Shown: positions 1 to 12,390, counted from the stretch's first letter. The stretch: 64,000 nucleotides of DNA from Annona cherimola (GCA_030490835.1 CM059971.1:77332224-77396223), one strand, 5' to 3'. The notes: generated by a model not told the origin, from the sequence alone. Made by a program: numbers and translations.

Positions 1-1213
1 AGAAAAAAGTTTAAATGAATTTTTTGAGATGTGCTAAACAAGAAATTACTTAGTCCGTCAAAAGGATCATTTCCCCATATATCCATATATACACACACTG
101 TGATTGGTGCTCAAAAAAGAAACTAGTGTGGATACTACTAGAATTTTTTTTAATTGGTAGTATTGACTGTAACATTTGATATTACAATCAAGCAACTTCA
201 TAGCTTTCACACAATGAAAGAACATTTTTGTATCATACCCATACCGAAGGGAAAATCTATAAAACTCGTACATAATGAGGGAAAATTGAAAATCCATGCC
301 CCGAACCCGGTGGGAATTGAACAGGCGACTGGCAAAAATATTGCCAATGCGCGTACCACAGGGGCACAGCCTAGGTGGCCACTACCAGAAATTTGTACTA
401 GACATAAAAGCAATAGTACTAGCAAACAAATTTCTTATTGTTACTTAGGTAACACCTGAGCCTCGCAAACATGCCAGTGTATATGTATATGTATATGAAT
501 ATGAGGTTCCAAAAAGTGAAGGGTCGATTTTACAAACATCCAGAGTTCATTATATGGATATCAACGTTATTTTCATGAATGGGTCGCGGAGTATGACAAA
601 CTACAATGGTGTAACCATTGCAATGGCTGTATAATGCGTACATGGAGGAAAACAGTAGTCTTTTCTATTTTTCTTATAGCCCATTTTTTCTCTAGTCGAT
701 TGGTTGGCCGACAATTATGTTGCTGGTGTGAATATCTCCAACTGGATTGTTTACATTTTCAAAAATCTTAACGATGTAAAGGGGGCACGATATTATTTGA
801 GAGGCTAGCCATAAAAATGAATTATAATATTAAATATCTTATGGTTATATGGGTGTAAATTTTAGGATAAATTTCACATATACATATATATATATATATA
901 TGAATTTTATTCCTAATTACATTTATACTCATGAACTTTTAAAAATTCCTAATGTATTCATATATTTTAACTTAAAATTTCATTCATACCTTATGTAAAA
1001 TGATGAATATGCCAAACTCTAATTATTGCAAGCTAAAAATTCATATTTAAATGAATTTTTAGTACTTTTTTACCTATAATATCATATTTCTACGGCTATA
1101 GAATCGTATATGATTTGAAAACTTATTTATAAATGCATAATTAGGTTCTGTGTATATTCATCATTTCAGGTAAGGGTGGGAGTATGAATAAAATTTAAGT
1201 ATGTGTATATTTG
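1..1213. other. AT-rich intergenic DNA, no gene seen
   Basis: I see no recognisable gene here. The short open frames have no family signature. Short (TA)n tracts occur near 885-902, and a tRNA-like trace near 296-372 is too degenerate to call. Confidence 0.5.
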
Positions 1214-1560
1214 TGTTGACACCTCACCTTTGGGCCCAAAAATAGATAAAATGGAAAAGGTCCTAAGCCCAAACAAATTCAAGGCAAAAGGAGGTTCAAG
1301 CAAGCTAAGCAGGCCCTTCCGCACTCAACCCACGGGAGCGAAGCTCCACCAAGCCTCGAAGCAGGCTTTTCAACAAACCAGATCCGGCCCACGAGAGCGA
1401 AGCTCCTACAGGCTACCTCAACGGGCTCCACAAAGCAGCCCACCAAGCCTCAGAAGCAGGCTTCTCTACAACTTTGGGCCTCTACAACGGCCCACCCAAA
1501 ACAACGGCCTTAGCCAAACTCTAGCCCACCAAGTTTTAGCCCACTATGGAAGGAACCCTC

Positions 1561-1800
1561 CAAGCTCAAGCTCATGGACCAAGTCCAACATATCAAGCGG
1601 CTCAAGGCCCATACTCTCCCTTCAAGCTCAAGCTCATGGACCAAGTCCAACACATCAAGCGGCCCAAGGCCCATGCTCTCACATCAAGCTAAAGCTCATG
1701 GACCAAGTCCAACCACTCAAGAGGCCCATGACCCATTATTCCAACTCAAGTCCAAGCCCATTGACCAAGTCCATGACCCCAAGAGAGCCCAAAGCCCACT
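1561..1800 (+). repeat. 62-bp tandem repeat in LTR U3
   Basis: A unit beginning CAAGCTCAAGCTCATGGACC recurs at 1561, 1623 and 1685, giving a period of 62 bp. A more diverged fourth unit starts near 1742. Repeats of this kind are common in LTR enhancer regions. Confidence 0.75.
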
Positions 1801-1807
1801 CCAACAT

Positions 1808-1817
1808 CTATAAAAGG
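1808..1817 (+). promoter_or_regulatory. TATA box of the LTR
   Basis: CTATAAAAGG lies just downstream of the U3 tandem repeats and before the GC-rich leader, where the R/U5 start would be expected. Confidence 0.45.
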
Positions 1818-2123
1818 AGGAGCACCCCTCTCATTTAGGGGACACTTGAGGAGAGGCATCCCAGAGGGGAGGACGGGAGTCTGCAGCAATGCCCCAGCAT
1901 CCCGGTTTTTCCCACTCTACGAGCTCCGCGCTCTCTCTTCCACGCCCCCTTTCCATCTCTCCTATTCTCTCAAATCTTTTTATTTTCCCCCTTTCACGCC
2001 GTGTAAACCGTCTCGGGTTGGCAGATTTCTCCATATTTGCTTCAACTCGAAGGCCGGAACCCGATCTCTGTACAACTAGTGCCTTATTTCACTAAATAGG
2101 GGCTGATCTCTCTTTAAAGATCA

Positions 2124-2500
2124 GTGGCGACTCCATTTTCTTTATTTTTGAGTGTGTATTTGAGTTAACGCCCTGGCAAGGCGGGCGCATGCGGGTCCAC
2201 GGATCCCAGTATAATACGCCGCCGTTATGCTACCGGATTTGTGACTCGACTTGTGTACGGAAAGCCCCGTCTTAGCCGTTATGCTGCCGAACTCACGAGA
2301 AAACACCCGTACGCCAACCTTTCTAAAAAGCGTGAAGCCTAACGTGTTTTACCCCATGTGGATGCAGGAAAACTAAGCCCACGTCATTGTCCAACACGAT
2401 CCAGATTTCCAAGGCGACGAAAACCATTCCGAGCCCATCGTAGCGCTCACGGCGGGTGCTACAATTTGACATTTTTGAACATTTATGGGTATAAGTAAAA
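2124..2500 (+). mobile_element. Internal leader remnant of the LTR element
   Basis: The LTR end is followed directly by TGGCGACTCC and then by GC-rich non-coding sequence up to a GGCGGGTGCTACA motif near 2452. No gag or pol domain follows, so the element is truncated. Beyond about 2500 the sequence becomes AT-rich genomic DNA. Confidence 0.4.
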
Positions 2501-2509
2501 TTAGAGTTA

Positions 2510-4850
2510 AATTCCATCCTATGAACTATATTTTTATGTATGGCTTAAATATAATTTATAATTTTTGTTTTCTTTCATTTCTGACAGGGTTTGCCTTTTT
2601 CTTTTTATATTCTCTTCTCAACATCTAGAAACAACTCCGTTATTGTGATGTTAAATGTTTGGTATTTGAAGAACTAATGTGAAATCCAAACTAATGATCC
2701 GATTTTCATATGAGTAAAATGGGATTAACTAGAAATCGAACTAACTTATCGGCAGAGTAAAATAAAATTTTTATAAATAGAATATGAAACAGACAATCTA
2801 AGAACCCAACGGGCTTGAGTTACAACCAATTCCGTGTGCTCAGTTTCACCTTATGGACTAATTTATGCATCTCAAAGGCCTGAGAAAGAATAAGAATAAA
2901 AAGACAGACCTCACCCATTTCTTTCCTGCCCGGAAAGGATTACTTCAGACTTGGGCAAACACAAAAGATCATTGAATAATATGACTGGTTTGAACTTTGA
3001 ACCCGATTACTCAAAAGTGATGACGAAGACCTGGAAGGAAACAATTACTACTGAAGAAGCCGCGTTTAACCAAAGCAAACAAGCCCAAAAAAAAGCAAGT
3101 TTCTTTCACCTGATCACAGGCGCATCTTCCTAGCCCACAATATATAGCAAGTCCATTATGATACTGCGTTCCATTCCAAACTCCAAACAAGATCCAGTTG
3201 CACTGCACACATGCAGCGGGCTAGATCCAGTTGCCGCCTGCAGGCTTGGAGAACTAAGATTGGGATGGTCTACGAACTGTCCAGGAACAATAATCAACTT
3301 ATAAAGGTAATATGCTACCTTGATGATCATGTTAACATCACATTGATAGTTAGTATACTCATTAGGGTAACATGCTAACCGACACTAAAAATTGTTACCA
3401 GCATTGTGGGTAAACCCTGGACCTGCGCCATCAACTAGTTAAGCTATTTAAATAAATAAATAGATTAAAGTTAGATCTTTATAATTCATCAGCTTGTTTA
3501 GTAATCTGTTGAACCAGTCCAACCCACTAATCCATCGATAAAGTATTCAAGTGGCATACAAGAGATGTCGATAATCTAAATATATGATATTTGAAATGTG
3601 ATTGCTTGAGTTTATTTGATAATAATAGAAAATGTTGTTTGGTGCAATCCTATATTAAATGCATATTTTTTGAGTTTTGTAAATGTATATTTAAGTTGAT
3701 TGAATTGTTAAATGGAAATAAAATACTGTTCGCATCTAAGAATGAGAATAAATCAACAGTGTACTAGATTAGCTAGAATTTTAAAGAAATATTCGTATTA
3801 GAGCATTTATTTTCAAGTTAATTAGGTACATTTTTAAGTCATCGATATATTTTTTCGATTATCAAGACTTCAAATTAACTTGGATTTGGCCTATTTGCAA
3901 TACATATATATAATTTCAATTAGCAAACTGCAAATTCATTTATTAAATGGAGTACAAATGTATTAAGGTTGAGGTTTTTAATGGATTAATAAAGGAATTT
4001 GTGTTGAGATTTTTTAAATAAATTAAGATTAAGATTAGATTCTAACTCATCCATCTGGATTCATTAACACCCTTATGTGGTTTCCATGCAAGACCTCTAA
4101 CCCAATTTACAAACTTTTGGAAGTAGGAGTACAACTTGAGTAAGTTACTTGTAAGTTGATCTATTGGATTCTTTAAAATGGATAGAGTAGAAATATTTTT
4201 ATAATCATAAAATAAAGAAGGTTCTATGTAAAAAGAATATTTCGTTCACTTAAGATAGGGTTGATTCTAAGGTGTGGATACCTATAACTAACCCAAATTA
4301 CTAACATATATTCAATACATCTTTTATAGAACATATTATATATTTAAAGGTATAAAGTATATGTTTAAAAAATATATAAATATGTTAAATATAACTACTA
4401 TTTATTGTATTTGATAAATATATTTTTAAATTATATTATTATCATATTAATTATAAGTTTTTAAGTAAAATTTATAGTGAACTTATAATTCTAAAATACA
4501 ATATGAAGGAATTTTAATAAACCAATTTATAATCAAAATTGGAACTAATCTAGCCTTTAAAAAAAGGTAGGATAGGCCTTAAATCAACTTGACCTAAGGA
4601 TAGAATAGGAATTGTTGAAAGTAGAATACGAATAAGGTTGACTTTAAACCAACCAAACCTATCCGACTCAAGTTATATCGATACTTAAGAGTTATCGAGA
4701 GTGAGTAAAACTCGATCTAGAGGAGTAGATGGACCACACATTTATATAAAGGGTACTTTTATTTTTCAATAAATATTTTCTATATTAAATGTTTCTCTTC
4801 TACAACTACTATATTTTTTAATTATTTATTCATGTGCTCTCATAGAACTA
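2510..4850. other. AT-rich intergenic DNA, no gene seen
   Basis: No domain or codon pattern is recognisable. A slightly GC-richer patch at 2880-3330 has only short open frames with no family resemblance. Confidence 0.5.
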
Positions 4851-4859
4851 TCTTAATTT

Positions 4860-5005
4860 TTTACTTCAAGAAAACTATTCTAATTTTTAATTATTTCCTT
4901 TTCATACAATTACTTTATCATATTATATCACTTCTACCATTTCAAAAACTTTTGCATAAAAGTTTTTTGATTTAAAAGTTTTATCAAATACCAATGCCTA
5001 GCGCG
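4860..5005 (-). mobile_element. MITE family M3 fragment, reversed
   Basis: The stretch resembles the reverse complement of the GTGTGTTTGG-type MITE seen at 22793-23085 and 24247-24543, with matching AT-rich interior phrases such as TATCATATTATATCA. Its ends are not clear. Confidence 0.4.
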
Positions 5006-5336
5006 ATTCCATAGTCATGATTACACATACTGATTTTCTACTATACATCATAGGAAGCTAAAAATAGCTATTGTTATTCCCTCAAACGTGAATTATTTTA
5101 AATTTCAATTAGATATTGCTTTCGATGGTAGTATGAATCGCAAGGCCAAATATAAATTCTACACGTTCACAAAGTACAAGCAGACGCGAACAACCCACGT
5201 AAATTGAAACGATGGGTGTTAACTGATTGGATTAACCCGCAAACTCTGTTGTAAAACTTGTTTAGAAATTGATTAGAGTTGAATTTTTTGGCTAAATGGA
5301 TTTCAACCTGTCAACTCACCCGCCTATTTACTCTTT

Positions 5337-5790
5337 TTTTTTTTTTTTATAAAGGAACTTGAGAAAACTCTAACCCTCTTCCATTCCAATCCTAAAGGGA
5401 TTAGGGATAGAGTTACCCAAGGAATGCATTGCCAAAAAATTGTCCTTACATAATTTCCCTATGATACACCGGGGTGAATTGCCCCACCATGACAAATGGT
5501 CATCATTCGAGACCAATACCAACTCTGCTAAAGAATGAGTCACATCATTTCCAAGTCTAAGAACATGATGAACAGAGAAATGGACATAGTTGTTCAAGAT
5601 AGACAGGATATCAGCAAAAATGAAACCTACCGGGGATGAGATGGATTTCCTATTCAATAAATAATTGCACAGAATGAGCGAATCAATTTCAAACTGAGCA
5701 TACTGGACCTTTAACCTGAGTGCCCATCTGAGGCCCAACAAAAACGCCGAAGCCTCCATCAATAGCGGGTCCGACGTGCCCCTCCGTTTC
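5337..5790 (-). mobile_element. 5'-truncated LINE tail with RNase H fragment
   Basis: The minus strand encodes the last part of a plant L1 RNase H domain (frame 5762 to 5370): MEASAFLLGLRWA, then EIDSL, then SVHHVLRLGNDVTHSLAEL. The latter two match the LETDSL and SVHHVLRQGNAVAHALADF parts of the large LINE at 43077-47469. The tail ends in an A-run, seen as a T-run at about 5334-5349 on the plus strand. This orientation, 5' truncation and poly(A) are typical of LINE retrotransposition. I did not find a convincing target-site duplication. Confidence 0.8.
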
Positions 5791-6078
5791 TAACAGTTAA
5801 TGAGTTCACTGTTTTCAACACTTCGACCTGTTTAATCTGCACAAACAATGAATATGAAAGCATTATAATTTTTATTTTTCAGCATTGTTTTTATTTTTAT
5901 TTTTAATAAAAAAGAACCATCAAGTTATACATGAACTATCATATGATTGAGCAACTTACTTTCAACGTATTTTCCAATTTAAAATAGTTCTTTAAAAATC
6001 TAAACTAATAGTATTATTTTGAATATTTTTATCGTAACCAAAATCACATGCATTGAAAGCTTCTGAATTATAAAATTT

Positions 6079-7695
6079 AGGATAAATTCTTTTAATACCC
6101 ATGACATTTGTCCATAATTTCTTTTCTATTCACAATATTTCAATAATTCTATTGATACCCACGACATTTTACTCTGATTCATTCCATGTCCATGTTGTTA
6201 CTTTCCATCACTTAAGTTGTTGATTTGTAATATGCCAATATTACTTTTTTTTTATTAATACCACAATTACCTAATCGGGCCGAAATAGCCGGCCACCATC
6301 TTTTCCGGCTAACCCACGACATCCTGCCCCACCGCATATTGCTAGGAAGGATTTTTTCTCCGGTTGACCCAAATATGTTGCGCACATTCGACCGGTGATC
6401 TCCAGATCCAACGAGCCATCTTCTTCTTCTGTAGCCACCCTCTTCTCTAGATTCAGTGTTGTAGTCCTCCATCTTCTTCAGATCTGTTTGCTGACTTCTT
6501 TATTGCCATAAATGGCACCATTCGGAATGTCGTTGCTCCCTTACTGCTTGCTTTTTCGGTGAGAAACGTACAAAAAAAATTTCCTGTTCGTCTCTACTCA
6601 TTCGTGGTTCCGAAGCCATCCACATGCTACTACCTCGAAGATTGCCTCACCTGCCGGACCTTCCTCATTGCTACCGCCGCCTTCTTCCGCTAGTTGCCAG
6701 TCCGATCTGCTAGCATCAGAACCCGTCGTCGACCTTTGTTGCTGGCAAAAAGTGCAGCTCACCATCTGTCAAAAGCCCACGAGTAGAACTCCTCTGAAGG
6801 CTTCTATTTGATGCCTTTTAAAAATGTTTTCAGCAGAAAAAGGAACCCACCCGAAGCTTTGCTCCGGTGAAAACCCAACTGAAATCTCAACTATCAGACA
6901 CGAAATCTGCACTGCCGAGCCATATTAAGATGTCTAGATCTGCTACGCCCTTTGCTAAGCAAAACCAAGATCTTCACCATAGATCTGCTTACTATTTCTC
7001 CAACAACGAGCTTGATTTTGGCCAAGTGACCTTTTACACTATCTTTTCCAGACAGAGCAATGTCTACTATGCAGGGATGGAAGCCACATGCCATCATCCT
7101 CCCCATTTGGATGTGGCACTTTTGTAGCAAATCATGCACCAAAATCCAACACCGCTAACCAGAAATCGATGACCAGATCAAATTGTCTATCCTCCTCCAT
7201 TGATTCCAACGCTTAGCAGATTGAGTGATGGCAGTGCCCGGCATCATCCAAATCTGGTGTCTGTTGCAAATTTGGTTCGTCTTCTTCCATTGGTAGCACT
7301 GCATCTCCTCAACGGTGTTGACATCACTAGCCGCATGCTTCATCACAACCATCCAGACCCAACACCGGACATAGTCAGTTAAAACGCCCTAACTGACAAT
7401 GGTGCTCTTAGCAATAGAGCCTCCAGTGGAAAGATGAGCATAGTCAAAAGGAGCCGAAGCAAATGGAGCTTGGCAAAAACAATTGTGGAGCAAAAATGTC
7501 ATTTACATATGTAGATGACGTTATTTTAAGCTGTTTATGATAGCACGGGCATGGAAAGAATTAGAAGTAAAATGTTATTGGTACTTGGGGAATTATTAAA
7601 ATCGGTTGGTACTAAAGAATTTTTCTCCATAGAACTTTTTTGGGTATGAAAAGAAATTATTAGTAAATATTTTGGGTACAAGAAGAATTTATCCT
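6079..7695. mobile_element. Mutator-like element with long TIRs and GC-rich cargo
   Basis: The ends are inverted copies starting AGGATAAATTCTT and remain alignable for roughly 110-150 bp, including ACATTTTACT and TTCCATG blocks. A 7-bp direct repeat AAAATTT abuts both ends. Between the TIRs lies a GC-richer stretch (about 6250-7480) unlike the AT-rich surroundings. Its open frames (for example 6867-7127) resemble no family I know, and no transposase was seen. The structure fits a non-autonomous MULE, possibly a Pack-MULE carrying host DNA. Seven base pairs is short for a MULE duplication, so the superfamily call is an inference. Confidence 0.6.
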
Positions 7696-7699
7696 AAAA

Positions 7700-8135
7700 T
7701 TTAACATGTCATTTGGACTCTAAGTAATTTAGTTTCAACTTATTTACAATCCATGCCAGCAATTTTTTATAAATGAATTATAAATGGATTAGTGTTAGTA
7801 TTTTCTAAATGGATTAATAAATGAAAGTTGAACTAGCCGATTAATGCCATGCGTACTACTGTTCCTGAATAAAGATGCTAGCCAATTGTTAATTTGTCGT
7901 AGGAGTGAAAGAACATTCCCTTTACACGGGTAGGAATGTATGGAGAAATGTTGTCACATGTTGGATGCTGGTGGGCCAATCACACCATCACACGATTCAG
8001 TGCCCTTTCACGTCTGAAGAGTTGTAGATTCACGCATCAATGCTCTGCTGTTGTAGGAGGTAAATGCCTCTTGGGGAGTAAACATATATTATATACATGG
8101 GCTCGTGTAACTAATTTTTAACAGGGCCCATGTAC
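7700..8135. other. Intergenic DNA with a diverged duplicated segment
   Basis: No gene was seen. About 7935-8040 resembles 11910-12030, with shared phrases around ACCAATCACA and GAAGAGYTGTAGATTCACRC, suggesting an old duplication. Open frames here are short. Confidence 0.4.
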
Positions 8136-8139
8136 ACTG

Positions 8140-8270
8140 AGATTAGACAAATAAAAGAATTTTTAAGATACTATAAATAATACTAAATATAATTGATTAA
8201 GTAAATTTTTCATCGATTATCAAAATTTTAAATATGAAGAGAGTTATAGATAAAAAAGTTTCATAGAAGT
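8140..8270 (+). mobile_element. MITE family M2, tail fragment
   Basis: It matches the 3' part of the M2 copies at 11395, 27500, 30110 and 61600: an AGATTAGACAAATAAAAG-like start, then a TTTTCATCGATTATC block, then a TTTCATAGAAG end. Confidence 0.5.
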
Positions 8271-8279
8271 AGAACCATG

Positions 8280-8670
8280 TATATATATATAGAACATATC
8301 TAGCACAGTTAACTTCAATGTAAATTACGTGCTGTTAGTTCAAAATGAGTATCATATATACTTAAATATACCGATACTTTATATAATTATTTATTCATAT
8401 ATAAATTATATTTAAGATAGTTTACATGCTAAAAAATAATTTTAAAGTTGTTATTTATATTAAATTATTTTATTATATTGAATTTGTACTATTTTCATAT
8501 GGACTCCACACGCACATCTAATTTGGATAAAAATCAGTATGCTAATAAAATAATAATTTTAAATAGATTGGTAGAGTAGATTATAATTTTATGATTATGT
8601 GAGACTTATTTTAAGCCAACTATACCGTAACTTACAATGTAGTTAACTACACTGAAATATATTTTTTATA
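8280..8670 (-). mobile_element. MITE family M1, reversed copy
   Basis: This is a reversed copy of the M1 family, bounded on both sides by short (TA)n tracts. The shared interior includes AAATTATTTTATTATATTGA, then CATCTAATTTGGATAAAAAT, then ends resembling ACTATACCGTAA. It is more diverged than the copy that follows it. Confidence 0.55.
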
Positions 8671-8684
8671 TATATATATAAGGA

Positions 8685-9068
8685 GTGATCCTGTTAGCCT
8701 CGGTGAAAATTGTTCAAGTGCAGTCGTACTACACCATAACTACAATGTGGTCCGCTGCAAATGGATCTCACATGATCATGAAGTTAACATTTACCTCGTC
8801 TATTGTATTTAGAATTATTTTCTTTAATAACATACTAATTTTCATCCAAATTGACATATGTGCATGAGTTCCATCTTAAAATGATACCAAATCAGTGTAA
8901 TAAAATAGTTTGATATAAATATCAATTTTAAAATTATAATTTCAATATCTTAACTATCAAAAACATGTTTTTATATAGATAAATAATTGGATGAAATATT
9001 ATTATATTATAATATGTGTTGGGCTCATTTTGCAGCGGACTCCAGTATAAATATGGTGCAATCCATCT
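8685..9068 (+). mobile_element. MITE family M1 copy
   Basis: The left edge abuts a (TA)n tract at 8670-8682. The ends carry inverted GTGCAGTCG/GCGGACTCC-type motifs, and the interior holds the family blocks TTTAGAATTATT, TTTTCATCCAAATTGACATA and TTTTGCAGCGGACT. Confidence 0.65.
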
Positions 9069-10924
9069 TAAGGGTGAGAATTGAGGGAGAATGACTCGTG
9101 ACCCGACCTTATTTTAGACCAGGGCGGATCACGGTAAATTACCCGACGGGGCAGGGCGGGTCAAGCATCTACGAAAATATTTTAAAAATCCGGGTCGGGG
9201 CGGACCGATTGAGGTCCGATCCTCCTTCTACCGCAACTGGCCCGCAGAGGCATATCTATTTATTCAAAACCCTAAACCGAACTCCCACCGAGCTCCTGCA
9301 CTCAGCCTTCCAGAGCTAGGGCTCCTAAAGCCGCTCCGCCGCAGCTCCATTGCATCTCTACCACTTGCCGTCGTAGCCCCTGCAAGCCGCTAAAGGTGGT
9401 CGCCGCGCTCATCTCCGGTAGCTGCAAGAAGCTCATCCAACGAACGTCGATTCGGATGGCTCTTCTCCACCTCTGATAACTACAGCAAGCTCATCCAGCT
9501 AACAGAGTCGATTCCGACGACGGTATTCTGTTTGGATTTCATCCTCCATCTGTCATTTTTTCATTTTTCATTTTCCTATTTGTCATTTCGCCTTTCGATT
9601 TCTTATACCCGTTCACTTTTTTCGCAGCCATTTGCTCTGTCTCCGGCGATTGGTGGTGAGTGATTTCATCTTAAATTTCCATTCATTTTGTCCGTGCCCA
9701 TTTCTTTTTTTAACATCAATTGATTTTGACACTTCAAACTTGTTTACAAATCAGTGATAATGGAGGTTTATTGTATCTCCTTGTAACAAAGAAATGTCAC
9801 CCAATATCAGGAACAAGAGATAATCCTGTGTTATATAGACGAAGACCAATTCTAGAGGACTAGTATCACGTAGAAATGTGGAATCCATCTCAAGGTTCAA
9901 TGGCTTGAGACACCTAACTAGTTTGAATTACTCATCATCTCCATTCTGTTTGGTACGAAAAGAGAAAGACTCCTCAAGTAGCTGTTTGCACACCCAATGC
10001 TAATTCTAAATATGCATTAGAAATTAACTGTGTACATTACTTTGAGAATCTGTTTGCATTGTTATTAATAGATAAACTTGTAAAAGGATGAATAGACATC
10101 TTTATTTGATTATAACATGTTATTATATAAACAGGGTATTCAAGTTTGATGTTTCAGGCAAATCTGTTTAGTTTATGTGTGTTTGCCAAAGTTGGAACTT
10201 GTCACTGATGATGAATGACTTATGTTATCAGTTAAATTGGTTGTGATTTTTGTTTTTTATGTGCATAGAAGTGTAACTAGTTGTGATGGTAAAGCGTTAT
10301 CGGAAGTAGTTTTATTTCTTTATTGAATTTGTATAGATATTGTTCAAGTCATGCCCTCTACAAGTTTTCTCAGCAAGATAAAAAGTATTATCAAAGTTCT
10401 TTGTGCTTTTCAGGTATATCTATTATCATAATACATATTTTAGCAATTTTACTTTTAACTCAAAATGTGACATTCAAGTTAATTTTGTTGAAGGTAAACA
10501 TAGAAGGACATTAAATGGGTTCAAGCAATTAGCGATTCAAAGTTTCAAACATGCAAGTTACCAATATTATCCTGAATGAGGTAGGTTTCATTAACTTTTT
10601 TCATAAAATGATGCTATTTATTCATTCTTTGTTTAAGCAGTAATGTTTTACTTTTACTAATTAGTAACATATCAAAACCTACTATATTTAAATTTAGTAT
10701 AAATATGTCTTTATACTTAATAAGTGTATAAATTATTAAAACTATCATACTTGGCTTGCATTTTTTACTCGACCTGTTGTCCCGATATCGACCCGAATTT
10801 TATCCTGAGACCTATTGAAAAGAAATAAGGATCAAACCAACCTTGTTTCGACCCAGAATAAAAATAAGGGTCAAACAAGATTTTTAAAAGGTTGGGTCAA
10901 GATGTGCCCTGATTCCCACCCCTA
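9069..10924. mobile_element. Non-autonomous hAT-like element, family C
   Basis: The left end TAAGGGTGAGAATTGAGGG is an imperfect inverted match to the right end, which reads TAGGGGTGGGAATCAGGGC on the minus strand. Subterminal GACCCGACC/GGGTCGG-type motifs occur at both ends, as in other plant hAT elements. A GC-rich C/T-rich leader (9230-9680) ends near a GGTGAGT donor-like site and is followed by AT-rich intron-like DNA. No transposase is encoded. The 8-bp flanks (ATCCATCT and GATCGTCT) match only at four positions, so the insertion is old or the ends are slightly off. Confidence 0.55.
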
Positions 10925-10946
10925 GATCGTCTACACTGTATTAGCT

Positions 10947-10969
10947 CTCTCTCTCTCTCTCTCTCTCTA
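10947..10969. repeat. (CT)n microsatellite
   Basis: An uninterrupted CT dinucleotide run lies between the family C element and the next M1 MITE. Confidence 0.9.
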
Positions 10970-10979
10970 TGTATATATA

Positions 10980-11345
10980 CATATAGGAATTTATTTTAGT
11001 GCATTTGAACTGCATCATAATTTTGGTGTAGTCAATGCATTGTGGAACCCACTTGATTATGAATAAGAAATCTACTTCACCCATTGTATTTAGAATTATT
11101 CAATTTATTAGCATACTAATTTTCATCCAAATCCAACATGTGTATATACCTCATTTTAAAATGGTACAAAATCAGCGGAATAAAATAGTTTAAAATAATA
11201 TTTTCAACATCTAAATTATTCAAAGCATGATTTTTATATGGATAAATGATTGTATAAATTATTATTACATTTTCATATGTGCAGGGCCCATTTTGCAGCG
11301 GACTACACAGTAATTATGGTACAGTCCGTTTGTACATGATAAGTT
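10980..11345 (+). mobile_element. MITE family M1 copy in (TA)n
   Basis: It carries the same interior as the 29745 copy and has (TA)n tracts on both sides (10970-10985 and 11348-11380). The 3' end reads AGCGGACTACACAGTAATTA. The repeated siting of M1 copies in TA microsatellites resembles what is described for Micron-type MITEs. Confidence 0.7.
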
Positions 11346-11394
11346 CTCATATATATATATATATATGTATATATGTATATATGAGAAATATTTG

Positions 11395-11885
11395 TATGAG
11401 CTCCGTTTTATGTAACCAGGTTACATAAAAGCGATCTTATCTAACTCCCTTAATTTCTAAAATATTGATGATGGATTTAAAATATAATCCATTCATTGTA
11501 TTTAACATCACTTGTTTATCTAAGAGACCAAATTTCATTTAAATCAAGTATGTATAAAGGCCACATTAGCTCAAAAATATATATATTCATGTGTAAATTA
11601 TGAAAAATGCTTAAATCCATTCACACATATATTAGAATGTAATAATACTTATGGAATCATTTATATACATAATATTAATATTTTAGATAGTTTAGATGTT
11701 GAAAAAACTATTTTAAAATTAATATTTTAGCATTGAACTATTTTATTACGTTGATTTTACATATTTATGGATAAGACTCATATACAGTTAAATTAAAAAT
11801 AAAAGGGTTTCCAAGATATTATAAATGATGTTAAATATAATAAATAGAGTAGATTTTCCATCAACCATTACGATTTTAAAAATGG
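11395..11885 (+). mobile_element. MITE family M2 copy
   Basis: About 490 bp is shared with 27500-28015, 30110-30605 and 61600-62120. Common blocks include TTGTATTTAACATCACTTGT, AAAAATGCTTAAATCCATTC and TTTAGATAGTTTAGATGTTG. It is AT-rich with no coding capacity. Confidence 0.65.
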
Positions 11886-12390
11886 ACTGAATCTGTATAT
11901 GTAGTTGCGAGGAATGATACCGAAATGAGAAATGTTCACGTGTTGGAGACCAATCACATGATTGATGATTCATTACTCGTTCACGTTGTGGTGATTGGTG
12001 AAGACTGAAGAGCTGTAGATTCACACCTGAAATTAATCAATTTATACATGCCATTCTCTTCTGTTGAATGTAAAAAGGAAAATGAAATGTTTGTCAATTT
12101 CTTTAAAAAATGTTACATGGCGATAAAGGTATATATGCTCATGTATTTCTTGTACACGATCCGAAGATTTTCATATATTTTCCCAAGACAGGTGCTGAAG
12201 AATTCCATGTTTCAATCAATGTACATGATTCCCATCCCATGCCAATATGCTCGGCCGTGCATTTCATGTGAATACAGTCAAAGGCATGATCTTGTTGGCT
12301 ATAAAAACGGCAGTTTGACAATGCAAGTAATTCACCAGCAGCAGCAATAATATTTAATAAGAGCAGATGGATCGAGCATTGTGCAGTAGA
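11886..12390. other. Intergenic DNA upstream of the terpene synthase relic
   Basis: It contains the second member of the duplicated segment (about 11910-12030, compare 7935-8040) and otherwise nothing recognisable. If the terpene synthase was functional, its promoter would have lain here. No clear TATA box stands out. Confidence 0.4.

Larger units (their letters stand above)
1214..2123 (+). mobile_element. LTR of an old LTR retrotransposon
   Basis: The segment starts TGTTGACACC and ends TCA. It is immediately followed by TGGCGACTCC, which resembles the primer-binding region of plant Tat/Ogre-type Ty3 elements. It is more GC-rich than its surroundings and has a U3-like part with tandem repeats, a TATA box near 1808 and a pyrimidine-rich leader. 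The long open frames across it (1203-1838) are low-complexity Ser/Pro/His-rich translations of repeats, so I do not call them genes. No second LTR or coding domain was seen. The Tat/Ogre assignment rests on the primer-site resemblance and is an inference. Confidence 0.55.

Noticed and set aside
296..372. tRNA-like sequence on the minus strand (GTTCAATTCCCACCGGG)
   Set aside because: The T-stem does not pair and no anticodon arm can be drawn. It could be a SINE trace but is too degenerate to call.
1203..1838. 211-codon open frame
   Set aside because: It is a translation of LTR tandem repeats with low-complexity Ser/Pro/Gln/His content and no family signature.
3370..3445. SINE-like A and B boxes on the minus strand
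   Set aside because: The spacing is too short and the B box (GGGTTTACCC) is a poor match.
10323..10514. Short frame in the hAT family C interior
   Set aside because: It is AT-rich, intron-like sequence with no transposase similarity.
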